Below, piece after piece: positions 49,301 to 60,736 of a DNA stretch of 64,000 nucleotides. The stretch is from the NCBI GenBank assembly GCA_900088475.1, contig FLMG01000265.1, forward strand, positions 142,063 to 206,062. Direction: 5' to 3'. Both the position numbers and the translations under genes were made by a program. The notes beneath the pieces were generated by a model. That model ran no database searches. It saw nothing but the letters and a program-made list of their open reading frames with translations, and was not told the origin of the DNA. The first letter of the stretch is position 1. Every line of letters starts with the position of its first letter. This DNA is from Hyphochytrium catenoides (lineage: Eukaryota > Sar > Hyphochytriomycetes > Hyphochytriales > Hyphochytriaceae).

Positions 49301-51052
49301 TAGGGGGCATCTTTGTATATTGGTAAGCCCCTCGAGGTCCACCTCGCTCCCCCTAGTCTATTTGATGGGTTCTAGTCCTAGAATGCCGTTCTTTTGCACC
49401 ACTTACTTGGTGACTTTCACAAAATCCTGCCATCGGTCGCTTGGCTGACCCTTCACTCTATCTGTATTCCTCTTCCTGCATATTGCGGGCTCGCTCTGAC
49501 TCTCTTCAAGGCACGAGCCCCGAATGTTTGTCAACGAAGAGGCAACGTACAGTATCGAGGAGAGCGATATACAAACTCCGGCTGAAATTTACTCCGCGCT
49601 TGCTCACGATTACCCTCTCAAGTATGCGCGCATTCCTGTAGGTAGCGCTTAAACTTTGAACCCTCGTAGAAGCCTTAGAATTCAGAAATAGATAGCATTG
49701 GGTTGATACCTGTCCCTGCCCCTGCCTCTACGCTGGTTCAGGTATCGGATGAGACTGCTCCAGAAGAGAAGGATTTTGACGACATCCTCCGTCTTATCCT
49801 TCCCAGCGTTAGCGATCTGGATGTGGCGATCATTTCTAACTGTCAGGTAGCAAATCCGAAAGGTTTATTCTTACCAATCTCACCTCTTTTAATCGGCAGA
49901 TGGGCAGAGGAAGAACGACAACGGGTAAGCCTTTTTCTAATGTTCTCGATAAGCCATGAATCGATGGAGTTCCTGTGATGTGTGCTAATAAGAGGCTGGC
50001 GCCAAGCTCTTTGTGTTATCCAGATGATCACTGCTATTCAGCTTAGAAGAGAGAAAACTAAGTACCCCCCTGGTTCAGTTCCTGCCCAGCCAGGTCAACC
50101 ATCCTATAAAAAGTAAGAGAACAAGGGTAGGTGGAGTAAAACCATCCTCTGACTCTCTTGCCACCTCTAGTGGTGAGTTCGATGTTATATGCAAGCTCTG
50201 TTCAATTCTGGTGGACGGACCGGAGGCGAAACATCTCGTGGATCAAGCAATTGACAGGTCCAAAGTGAAGCTAGAAATGCTTTATTGAGGTTTAGAGGCA
50301 GAGATGTACAGAAGGCCAACATGGGAATAAGAAATAAGAGTAACGCGCGCCTTGGCGTTGGCTGGAGAGAAAATATTGTTCTAGAGAAGGGGCGAGATTT
50401 TGTCACTAGGCAGATGCAAGAAGGCGACTAGTACCTTTGCAAATCTCTTGGGTAAAGCGACTAACCTCTCTTACAGTTGCGAGCACATGCAAAACTTGCG
50501 GGAGGCCATCATCTTCACCAAACAGCATGCCGAAGAGCAGACTTCACAAGAAAAGCGTGAATTTTATCTAAAACGTGCCTGTAGGTGACCTCTTCCCTCG
50601 TTTCCCTGTGGCTACCGTGTGACGTGACTAACAGTCGGACGTGTTTTATTAGTGAATTACTTGGAGCGCTACTTTTACCTGATTGCATTTGCGTCCTACT
50701 TGCGTGATCAAGTAAACAACGGATTTGGTCGGCTCTTCACCATCTGGATGAGGGAAAAATACTCTAATCAGCTATACAACCTGTTAGACAATCTCTACTT
50801 CGAGCACACTTTAGGTCAGTCAATGCTCCGCTCTCCTGTCTTGCTTTGTGTCCGCCTGTCGGTGCTCTCTGTACGCCATTCTTCAACTTACTCTTTATGG
50901 AGGAGCTTCGCAGCTTTGGCATTTTCTTTCTCAATGTCCTTACTCTGGCTGACCTCTCATATTGACGTTTTTGATCAGGGCAAGAGTCCTATCTCGCTAC
51001 CATGAGGTGGCGCTGGCGGAAGGAGCGGAAGACCGTACATCGTCTCCGTTAA
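46328..51052 (+). CDS. PALD1: Paladin-like protein with two PTP-like phosphatase repeats
   Basis: A spliced gene. The ATG at 46328 starts MDEAVDDGLIEQLTKRLYEE. Repeat 1: NFRRLPGTPFYGGGQPTE, VVKIMDYIKKDGFSKAIWLN, VVFNCQ + MGRGRTTT (P-loop CX5R), LVISSLIHGISSGKYVAS, LFNILEYSMEAKWMVDEVIK and LERYFFLILFATYL. Repeat 2: ETFGGIEYDGPVLGLKILKK, VPNFRRIGDMPIYGVGQ, VIWINLREEAIVFVRGQPFV, FHNLEYPGIEVNELERIENV, VAIISNCQ + MGRGRTTT, and LERYFYLIAFASYLRDQVNN. Both P-loops keep Cys and Arg, so both may be active. Paladin is a PTP-superfamily, phytase-like phosphatase linked to phosphoinositides in animals. The last exon is taken as QESYLATMRWRWRKERKTVH ending at 51052. An alternative frame would extend to 51228. 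An N-gap lies in an intron at 47172. Confidence 0.85.
47172..47182. other. Assembly gap (11 N)
   Basis: Eleven undetermined bases follow the WLNLRE exon of the paladin-like gene. The flanks look intronic, so the reading frame is probably unaffected. Confidence 0.99.
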
Positions 51053-51464
51053 TAGTCAGGGTTTTCTACATATATAGATCAAATGGGAGTAGTGTGATTA
51101 CTCTTCATGACAAGGAAATGGCATCTCCGAAGGAGACTCATTGTTACCTCAAGGTAACCTTGCACTCCTCTCAAAGGAATGTCTTGACAGAGGAGTTATT
51201 AACACGGCTACAACTAAGCACCATATGATATGTGTCCGTAGCATGGGGCGGGGAAGCTCTCATTTATCTGATAACAGCCTTGGCAGCTCCCCCATCAATG
51301 ATGCGAAGGGACTTGACACATGGTCTGGCCTTTGAAAGATGCTATTGTAGTGCAGCTTGCACTCTGGACACTCTTGTGCTGACGAGACCAGTCTTAAGTT
51401 CAGGGCCGGTCGATAGCTTTCCCCAAAATAAAGGAGAACCAGGAAGACAGTACTCTCCTAGGAG
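51053..51464. other. Convergent intergenic region
   Basis: Lies between the stop of the paladin-like gene (plus) and the stop of the DUF1232 gene (minus). It either holds both 3' UTRs or, if the alternative last exon is used, the paladin tail to 51228. I see nothing else. Confidence 0.45.
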
Positions 51465-52049
51465 TTACACGACCACCTGCACACTTGTTGGAGCCTCATC
51501 TGGGATAAGAGTGGGACTGGCGGGAAGAAGGGGCTCTCCTTCCTCAAGAGCAATTGCTTGATCTTCTCGTAACGACTTCTCATACCAGACAGCCCACACT
51601 ATAAAGGCTGCTGTGATCACAACGCCTGATACTATGAGGATGGTAGGAATGGGCCAAGAAGGCTCTACCAGTCGCAAAAAAGCGCGAAAGAGAGACAAGA
51701 CCACAACGAGCTGCAGAGCGAAGAAGATGGTTGCAGCATACCAGTTGACCGGCAACCACTTCGGAGAATCTCTAGCTTGACTTCGTGCTTCCTCCATTAT
51801 CTCAGTTGGTATGAGCTTGATAGCGAGCCATAAAAGGAAAGGGAGGATAATGAGGTCGTCCAATAGCCCCAGAACAGGGATGAAATCCGGGATTAGATCG
51901 ATGGGACTGAGAGCGTAACCCAAGGCTGCGAATGCCAAAAGCTTGGGGCAACTTCCCACTCGTGGGTCATGAACAGCAATATAGAGAGCTACCAAGTCAT
52001 GTTTGAGGTCACGTGCTTTGCCTTTAAGCCACCGCAACATGTTAGCCAT
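51465..52049 (-). CDS. DUF1232 / YkvA-like membrane protein
   Basis: A single uninterrupted frame of 194 residues from ATG 52049. The DUF1232 core is clear: DPRVGSCPKLLAFAALGYAL, SPIDLIPDFIPVLGLLDDL and LPFLLWLAIKLIP. It is followed by two further hydrophobic segments (YAATIFFALQLVVVLSLFR; ILIVSGVVITAAFIVWAVWY) and a cytosolic-looking acidic tail (EEGEPLLPASPTLIPDE). DUF1232 is common in bacteria (YkvA) and occurs in some eukaryotes; its role is unknown. Having no introns among intron-dense neighbours could reflect its small size, retroposition or an old transfer from bacteria. Confidence 0.9.
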   Translation of the reverse strand: MANMLRWLKGKARDLKHDLVALYIAVHDPRVGSCPKLLAFAALGYALSPIDLIPDFIPVLGLLDDLIILPFLLWLAIKLIPTEIMEEARSQARDSPKWLPVNWYAATIFFALQLVVVLSLFRAFLRLVEPSWPIPTILIVSGVVITAAFIVWAVWYEKSLREDQAIALEEGEPLLPASPTLIPDEAPTSVQVVV

Positions 52050-52478
52050 TCTGAGCCCCTCTCAGTCGGTCTGGGGCAGCCCTCCCTAGTGCTTGTTGAA
52101 GAAGCGAAGCCTGAAGCCGATCTCTTGCGGCAGTACTGCTGATCCTCCGTTAGGAAGAGGAAAGCTGTCACGGCAGGGCGGCCTACCACTTCTATAACCG
52201 AGTGTTTCCAATGAGTTTGCAGATTTTCTCTTGAGCCTTACCGCTGTCAAACAACGATTATAAAGCTGGCATCACGCCTCACTAGCCATGAGCAAGCTTT
52301 TTTATGAGCGGAACTCCCTTCTCTCCAAGCTGCAGAAGGTCTTGAGACCCACGTCTTCTTTCTGATGACTTGACTTCCGCCCTGAAAGTCAAACAGGAAA
52401 CAGCATGTCTGTTCTGCATCGTACAACCCGATATATTCATAATTAGGGTTAAGCTGCTACAGGATAAATAGAACAAGG
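52050..52478. other. Intergenic region
   Basis: Between the DUF1232 start and the Sac1-like stop. No coding signal is evident. It is a likely promoter for the DUF1232 gene and 3' UTR for the Sac1-like gene. Confidence 0.5.
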
Positions 52479-55417
52479 CTACTTGTATTCCGGATATCCG
52501 TCGGGGCAGAGTGCAGGTTTACTAACAAATCGTCGTCCCAAGGATCCCAACTTCCCTTGGACCATCACAAGGTAGACCACCAGCAGCAATGAGACTGCAA
52601 GTCCAACGAGTGTCCGTTCCATCACCAGTCTCAGCGGGTAGGTTGAGGGCACCGAGATGAAGACAAGCCAGATAGTAAGGGCAGAGGCAAGCCACATATC
52701 TATGAACATGGCCAGCACAGGGTGCCGATACCTGGTCAGGGCAAAGAAAGGCATGCGACAGAAAGTGGCTAAGTCATGGGCTCAAGAGCTTTGAGACAAA
52801 GGCAAACAGACCACACAAAGGGTGTGAACAACATCACGCACCTGAAGTCAAATGGCGATGGACGGCGGCGCAGTGGCACGTAGTGGCCCAGGAAGAGGTC
52901 ATAAGCATCCTGGCGAAACCCATCTCGGAAGTTGTTGATGAAGTACCGCCGTGTCGACTTGATTCCGTCCGTTAGCTTGGAAGAAGCTCCATGCTTTCCT
53001 GTTCTCTGAAAGTCTGACCGCAGTCCTTTGGTACCTGTATATTGTTCGCTGATAGCGTCGCCATGATCCGTCCACAACTGTCTGAAGCGTATCTCAAAGC
53101 TTTCGAAGGAGGTTGAGAACAAAGGTGGATCCTGCTGCTCCAGCTGCCCAACTGCTTGCATTATCGCCCTTCGGGATAAGAAAGCCTGGACAATATTGGT
53201 TCTATCAGCGTTGTCCATGCAATTCACCCTGAAAACGCCGTTCTGTCTCTCCTGGACTCTTCCCACGGCGTCAACCTTGAAGCAATTTTGTACCCGGAAT
53301 TCTTCATCAAGCTGAAGCACAACATGTTAGCCGTGAGGTTTAGACCAGATGGGCAAGCACTAACACCGTTTTGAAACTGGGGTCTCTCCAACCTCCAGCA
53401 TAAATCGATGAGAATGGGCAAACGTGAGGAAATCTCGAATGGCGACAGGAGCAGCCTTTCGTATAGTTAAAAAGCGATGGACTTCGGGCACCGGAGCTTC
53501 ACTCGAGCATCAGGAAAAGAAGTTTCAGAGGTCTTAGGAATAGGAGAAAAGCATTCGCAGTACTTGCAGGTCCCACCTGTGTCATCAGTTTTTCTAGATT
53601 TTGATACCGATTATATCCACACTCCGCGTGGATGTCAAACCAGACCGCCTTGATTCTACCCTCTTGGAGCCGCTTCACATATTTCATGTAGGAAGACCCG
53701 AGCTGGCTTTCATCCTGAACTACGCTACCTCGTCCATTTCTTCTTAGAAGGTTGACAATACAGAGTCTGCCATATTTGATGAGATGCTCCTCCAAGTGCT
53801 GGTTCAGAACCCCCTCATTGTAGTCCTGCGTCTGAGTTGAGTTAAAGTAGCGCACACGGGGCTGCTTCTTCAGTGTGGGAGGCTGATCCCAATACAGAGG
53901 AACGGATCCACGGACCTAAAATACAGAGCAGAATTTGATTGGTCACGGTCGAGCAGGTTAGTATCCTTGACACGGAAGACTTTCTTTAGAAGTGACGTCC
54001 TCCCGGAGCATTTGTTCAAGCTGTCCCTCACTTCACTTGCAAGTTCCTTTGCACCGATTGGGCACATACGTATCATCCATGTGAATCCACCCACTATTCC
54101 AAGCTGCATGCAGTACCCAACGCTGTCGAATACCCCCGAAGTTCTTTTTACGATTCATCGCCTTTATGTCAAGGTAAATGCCGGGTTGTCTTTCTAAACG
54201 CGCTCGTATATTATGCCCATACTCACTTGCACATGCGATATAAGAGATCCGTCAGGTTTTTCGAAAAGCACTTCGCTCTCAACGTAGTTGGCAACCTGTC
54301 CATAGCGGTCTGAACCTCTCATATTGAAGCGGGTACCTGCACGGCGGCAACTCCGCCGGGCGAAGAAATAGAGAGAGCCCTTTGTGCTTCCCATATTTAC
54401 AGCTGGAATGACAACACAACGGACAGATGGTAGGTGAGAGTAATGTCATTGCGAGCAGATAAACACAAGGAAAACGCCAGTCTCGACAAAGCATCAGAGT
54501 AAATGAGGCTAACAAAGATCAGTGAATAGTTTTAGGTAGATCCAGTTCTTACTACATCTAAGCAGCAAAACCAATGACATTTTTTCATAGATCCAAATGG
54601 CTGCTTTGTAAGTGGAGGAGAAGAGAGTTGTAGATGCAGTGAACATAACGTAAGAAGGCTAGTCCCACTGATTAGCCTAGTCACAGTCGCTCAATACCAC
54701 TGACTGAGCGGAAGAAGCCGTTTGTGACAACTAGGAGCCATTTGTCCATGCCCAGATCTTCCAGGTCTGCTACCAAGTGCTTATTCCAATAGAATCGCCG
54801 CTCGGCGCGAGCACAGGGGGCTTTTCTAGAGAGTAAGACGTCGCCTTTGACCTCCGACAGTCGTTGAGCTGTATGAGTTATCTCAAAATCATAAGAAAAG
54901 TAGAAAGACCTATGTTGGGGAGCATTTTGATGAAAGGTGCAGCCAGTGATTAGAGCATTACCCACAAGACACGCGCTATACTACAAGACTACAATTGTAA
55001 GTGTCAAGCTCAAGAACAGAAGAAGACTTACTTTGACTTTATCAGCAACTTCAGCAACTCTACGTAGATTTTCTCATCTCGCAGTTCCCTCGAAGTAAGC
55101 TTTGTCTTGGCATTCGAGCCCAATAAGGGAAATAAATCACAGTCATGGATGCAGAAGATTTTGGTTCCCTTTGGGCCTGGGCAGACTAGTTCAGCCTTGG
55201 TGATAACGCAGACATAAGGGCCTAAAAGTAGCCGAAAGATTCCCAAAAGGCCAAATGCGGCTTTGGAGCTCAGGGACTGCTCGTTGATCTCAGCGCTACG
55301 GATCTCAGAGATATCAACTTTCTGGTTTTCCTTGCATGAGATGCGGAGGCAGTTCGCCTCTCGGATGTTTTCAAGCACCACATGGTCAGCAAAGGTATGA
55401 TACTTGAAGGCCACCAT
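52479..55417 (-). CDS. SAC1: Sac1-type phosphoinositide phosphatase, two C-terminal membrane segments
   Basis: The ATG at 55417 starts MVAFKYHTFADHVVLENIRE. From N to C: LLGIFRLLLGPYVCVITKAE, RSFYFSYDFEITHTAQRL, RRAGTRFNMRGSDRYGQVAN then YVESEVLF, RVRYFNSTQTQDYNEGVLNQ, HLIKYGRLCIVNLLRRNGRG, FRVNCMDNADRTNIVQAFLS (catalytic CX5R), ISEQYTGTKGLRSDFQRTGK, KSTRRYFINNFRDGFRQDAY, DLFLGHYVPLRRR, and a tail with two hydrophobic spans (MFIDMWLASALTIWLVFI; RTLVGLAVSLLLVVYLVMV). This is the Sac1 plan. Sac1 removes phosphate mainly from PI4P at the ER and Golgi. The usual CMDCLDRT reads CMDNADRT, with catalytic Cys and Arg kept. At least six exons. Confidence 0.92.
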
Positions 55418-57059
55418 GTCACTCCGCCAAGAGTTCGCGAAAGGCCTTCCTGACGAGCAGAATTGTTATGAGGAACCACTTGACCCAGCCGATATCCATC
55501 TTACCCTGGTGTGCGCCTCCAAGAAGAGTATGATGGGTCAGCTTTCCATCTCAATGGATGGGGTTGGAAGTACAAGTAAAAGGTGCTTGCAAGGCCAACG
55601 GTGCCCTTTGCATCGGTGACGGGATTTCAACTCACCAACAACGAATAAAAGCTAGATCAGATGTCATATAACTAGCATAAACAACGCGACTCCAATCGAA
55701 CCGTCACTTGGCTTCAGAGTCTCCTTCCGGATCGTTAGATGAGGCCGGCAATGATGAGCTCCTTCCAAGATCCACCGCTCTCATGAAGATTAGAAAGGAA
55801 GGGGACAAAAGCCCTTTGTAAAGTATGAGAAGCGACTACAGATGATGATTCCCCTCCTCTTATTTACTCACTCCCTTGTCAGAGCTATCTTTTGATATGA
55901 AAAACTATACCTAAAGATAACTAAGTCTGGGCGTTACATTGTGCGCTTCCACCTCTCTCCTCGTTAGTTTGTGCAGGTGATGGAGGAGGATGGTGCTGTC
56001 TACAGTGACTTGGAAGTAGACAGTACTTATCCCTCTCACCCTCCTGATGATGTGAGAGAAGGCGTTGTTGGCAGTGACAGTCACTGACAGAGTCCAGTGT
56101 CTCGTCTTACGGGTAGTGAGGCCGCCGTGTTTGTGAGTTAAGTGAATGAGTTGGGAAGTGGATACGGGCAAGGTAAGGATTTTTGGGGGATCAAGGATCT
56201 GTAGTTGCCTCATCTCCTCGCCCTTTTTTTTCCTCTTCCTTCTTCATACGGGTAAGTAGTCTCTTTCACAGGTGTGGACTTTGTCTAATCACCTTACTAA
56301 ATCAGCGCCGCCGTCACTGAGAGCTATGGTGGCAAGTGAGGGAACAAACGTCGCCGGGCTAACTATTGGCGATAGTAGTCTTCTGATGGTGAGGGGCGTT
56401 GGAGAATCAGGTGGTTTTAGCACTGAACCCTCCTATCGTGGCTTGGTGTCAATATATATATTTTATCCAAGTTAGTTGTTGTTACTTCCTCTATTGAAAG
56501 AGTCATTATCTTTGACCGCTCAGGGTTCCATCCAGTTCATATAAGGAGGATATAATACGTAGTAGGTAGCAAGACAATAGTCTTAGGCAGCTGCTGCAGA
56601 GATACGACCATCATTACCAGAAGAGGGTTTGCGCCTTAGATTGCGATCTATGAGGCCTCTTTTACCTTGCAAGGATGCCATATTTGAAGAGCTCTTGACC
56701 CCGTTGGGCTTCGTTTGGATATTCACAGCATCTTTCAGGATGATACTGCTTTGTTGACGGGAGGCACAAGACGACTGCGACCTGAAGAAACGTCAGAAGA
56801 GCGATATATAGTGTTCCCTTCTAGATTCAAAGTTTCTGGGATTTCGCTCTGTTACCTAGAGCCACCCTCCTCGAACGGATGGCACCGGTCAATACTTTTG
56901 CAAAGAAAGGGGAAGCAGGGAAACAAGTGGCTCATCGCTCTAATCTGAAAAGGTTTATATTTGCTATGCCATTACTAAAAGTAGTAGGACACTTTCAAGA
57001 AGAAAGGTCCTAGAGTCCTTGAAAAAGTCTATCACCTGGATGTAACACTATCTGCACTA
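55418..57059. other. Intergenic region
   Basis: 1.6 kb between the Sac1-like start and the chitin synthase stop. Short open frames on both strands (for example 55911-56213 minus and 56715-56948 plus) show no family signal. It probably holds the Sac1 promoter and the chitin synthase 3' UTR. Confidence 0.45.
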
Positions 57060-60000
57060 TCACTGGAAACGCTCAAGCATTGGCTGGTCATGAGGACCCA
57101 CAGGGGTAATGTTGAGGCTGAAGACGGAAGCCGAGCCTGGTGCCATAACTCCTCCTATGAGGTTATTCGTACCTCTGGTGCTGAAGGATGCATTGTCTAG
57201 CCCCGGCTGGGCGTTATCTAAGCCTACGGCAGTTCCGGCCTTGTTATTTTTGCGCCTGAGCTCTTCTGCAGCAAATTGGTCCTTTTGCATCCTCCGCTTC
57301 AAGAAAAGTTTGGCATAAAACTTGTCTCCTAAATAGGTCATCAAGAACGCGGTAGAACCAATAAACCTCCAAAGGTTGAAGAGACCAATCGCCACATAAA
57401 GAATGGTCAAGAAGCGATCCGGAGAGACGTAAATCTGCACTGTGAAGGTGTATGTCAAGTTAGACACGAGCCAGAAGGTAAGGAGCCGTGTGCGGAAGAG
57501 ATTGAAGGTCTTTTCTAGCTGTTCCTTCTCTGCTGCCGCCGCTTTCTTAACCTCCTCTGCTGCCTTTCTGGCTGCAACCATATCTTGATAGCTTCCAGTG
57601 CCCTCCTCTTTCTTCCTCTTTCTGTCTCCTCCTCCTCCTCCCTCTCCTTCTGCTCCAGCGTCGTCGAGTCCCTTGGTGCCCCAAGATAAGTCATGAAGGT
57701 TGCAGAAGGAGTAGGACATGAGGACGTTGATGGTAGTTGGCAGGAGAATAAAATATTGTACGATCGACATGACGATGTGATGAAGCTCGCAGTGGAAGCC
57801 CGCGGAGATAAAGTAGACTCCCAAAATGAGCGTGGCGAACGAGATAGTGAAAGCGTTGAAATCTGAACCCAAAAAGAAGATCAGCGTGGCCACCACCACC
57901 GTGATCGCCATCAATATGCCGTAGTAGACAGCGGATATCAGATATAGGTACGGGGTATGCTTCGGTTTACTGCCAAGACCCCAAATAACTTGAATGAGGA
58001 ATAGCAATCCATACGTATACTGGACGAGGTTGGATACGAGAAGTCGGGTCTCGAGAGGTACCCTGTCAGTTTGTACAAAGCCATATTTGTTGTCCACGAA
58101 GCCTCTGAGGAGGACAAAGTATATCGTCAAGTAAAAGTTCGCCACAAGAAACCAGTTGAGCACCACGGTGATGACGTTGAAGAAGTATTGGGTGAGCAGG
58201 ACCAGCTTTCTGAATATTGAGTGACTGCTCTGCGTATAGATCCGACCCCAGTAGAAGATAGTATAGAGAATAGCAAAGAAGGAGCCGTTCAGCCAGCGGC
58301 GCCGCTGGCCAATAAGCGCAACCAGGTTTGTCGGAACGTCGGTTCGAGCTATGGCATTCTTCACATAGTGTAGAGTCCAACGACAATTAGCCTTGGCCAC
58401 GATCTCAAAGCAAAGGATACGGTCCTCTGCCAGATACATGTTACCCTGGAAGGGTCCCAGCTCTTTCATCGGGATTGTTAGGGCCTTGAAATATGCTCGA
58501 AGCGGCTCCCCTCGGATGGCTTCGTATCGATAGGCAGAGAAGGCTCCAGGCAGCACACTGATGAAGCCGAACACACTCTCCATCGATTTATCAAGGACGT
58601 TGGAGATCTTGTACTCATAGTGCTGCGCAGCGATGACCCAGTTGCAGAGATTAGGAATGGGTCTGTCCACAGCAATTTCGCCGCAGACACCACCGATGCG
58701 TCTGTTTCCCTCCATGGCTACGAGCAGTCTATAGAATGCGGACTTTGTGGGCAGTGTCCCAACGTCAAGAAGCACTGTGTATTTGGGCATCACTTGCTCT
58801 GCAAAAGCGTTAAAGTACCACTCGTGGGAGTTCAGCTTGCCAGCATTGTACTCTTTGAGGGCAAAGACCAACTGTATAGGCAGGAACTGCTTCCCCGTCT
58901 CTTCTTCCGGCATGAGCTGTAGAGTGTACTCGAAAAGGTGCATTCTCACGTCTGTTCCTACTGAAGTAATCGTCATGGCCTCCTCGTCAAAAGCTCCGGC
59001 ACCTCTCAGAAATTGCAAGGTCGATGGGTTTGCCTTGGTCTTGCCGTCTGAGACCACACATACCAGGACATTCTGCCACGCTTTGTCGTTGTCATAGCCT
59101 GGAAGTGCCATTCTCTGCAGATATGTAAGGTTATTCGAAACCTTCCGCAGCGTCTGTCGAAGCTCCGTATCGTCCTCGTTGTACATGGTAATGACCACCA
59201 TCAGCTTTGGACGTCTATTATTCTGTATGCAGTTCAGTACGTAACCATCCTGTGTGAAGTTGCTGGGCTTTCTCGTGGTAACCGCCGTATAGAAGAGAGT
59301 CGTAAACTCTTGGGGGTCTGTGGGGGCAAGAGGAGCGATAATTCCTCCTTGCGCCACGCGCTCCAGCACCGGTACTGCCACAGTGCGTCCTAAGCGCTGC
59401 GGAACCGGACCTGGTTGGCCACAGTCAAGCCAGTTGGCCAGGGCCTCAGTCCATCCAAGTACATCCATCGCCTTCTGATGGAGTCTGCAGAAAATTGAGA
59501 AAGTAAGTCATAGCAGGAGAGAGTTTGCTTGGTATTTAAGTCATCGTGGAGTGCTGTTAGATAGAGACATTGAGAGAACTAAGAGTCTGCTGACATGGGC
59601 GAGTCGCATATAAGGAAGGAGTTGGCGGAAGAAAGCACTACTACGACAAAAAAGAAGGGGAGTACAAAAAGGGCTAGCATAAGAACGTAGCCTTCATCTC
59701 TGAGAGAATAAGCAGCTTACAGGTTTCTGATGTGTTGGTCCTCCTCCTTGGCACCCACCCGGGTAAGCATTTCTCCAGCGTCAAGGAAGCTCTTCATGGC
59801 TAGGGCATACTTTCCTTCATCCTCAGCCGTCGCACCTTGAATAATAAGCCGAAAGGCCTCCTCTGTAGAGTCTGGGAGCTCGACTGTCATGAGTGCTCTC
59901 CTTCCGGGTCCTTCGGAGCCGTCGTTGAGAAGGATACTGACAGTTTGAGGGCCACCCAGCGCCGCAGCTGCCCGGTGAGGACTGGCGCCTCCATTGATGT

Positions 60001-60205
60001 AATAGCTGATAATGACGGTGACGACGACAAGCGGAAGAATTTTATAGAGCAAGGTAGGCACACGAGCTTGTTAGACAGAATAAGTCAGAACATTGGGGAG
60101 AAAGAAAAACTCACGCCTCTATGCAGACTCGCTAGTAACTTTGGATGGTACGTACTTTGCTGTTGTGGGGCCTCCATCTGGCCGCGCATCCTGGTGGCTC
60201 CACAT
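57060..60205 (-). CDS. CHS1: Chitin synthase with N-terminal MIT-like domain
   Basis: It polymerises GlcNAc from UDP-GlcNAc at the plasma membrane. The main exon (to about 59492) shows the fungal-type motifs: LMVVITMYNEDDTELRQTL, LVCVVSDGKTKANPSTLQF, YTVLLDVGTLPTKSAFYRL, RIGGVCGEIAVDRP, ESVFGFISVLPGAFSAYRYE, NMYLAEDRILCFEIVAK and the product-binding QRRRWLNGSFF (QRRRW). Several membrane spans follow, then CNLHDLSWGTKG and a charged cytosolic loop. A roughly 230-nt intron, phase-matched, joins it to an upstream exon with EEAFRLIIQGATAEDEGKYA / LAMKSFLDAGEMLTRVGAKE / DQHIRNLLHQKAMDVLGW, a three-helix MIT-like domain as reported in oomycete chitin synthases. The first exon is uncertain: ATG 60205 or 60189 both splice plausibly. 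Confidence 0.92.
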
Positions 60206-60706
60206 CGTCCTTATGGCGTTGCAGTCTGTATATAGGGATATATATCTATGATGACGGAGGTGATCGTTTACCAGGTGTGACCTCTTGATGAGAGCTTAGT
60301 ATTGGGAAAGGAGACACCGCGTATTATACAGAGAGCGGCTGCGGATTTGAGCCAGGAAATAGCCAACAAAAAGAATTATCTTCTCGTCCCGTACAGAGGA
60401 GAAGGGCAGGAAGCAGCAAACGGATTAAAGGGAGCGAAGCTGTCGGCTCTGCAGCTGCCAGCATTGACAATATGCAGAGCACCAGCGCATTAACATATTA
60501 GAGAAAGATAAGAAACTCGATATAAGAAAGAGGGAATTGAGGCTCAAGCGGCGCAAGTTGATGAGCTTTGCCACAGCAATAGAGCTGTGACGATGCGATG
60601 AAGACATGCACTGTAATCGCTCTCAAGAGTACCACAAGCGTCACCACTGAATGCTTCTATACAGGGGAAGGGAAGGGACTCTTGAAGCACTCTTCTGGTT
60701 ATTGTT

Positions 60707-60736
60707 ATCAGCTAGGATGGCATCAGCTAGGATGGC
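60707..60736. repeat. 15-nt tandem repeat, two copies
   Basis: ATCAGCTAGGATGGC appears twice head to tail. It is about 500 nt upstream of the chitin synthase start. No function is implied. Confidence 0.9.

Noticed and set aside
58620-59097. Plus-strand open frames inside the chitin synthase
   Set aside because: They are antisense to strongly conserved chitin synthase sequence and have no motif of their own.
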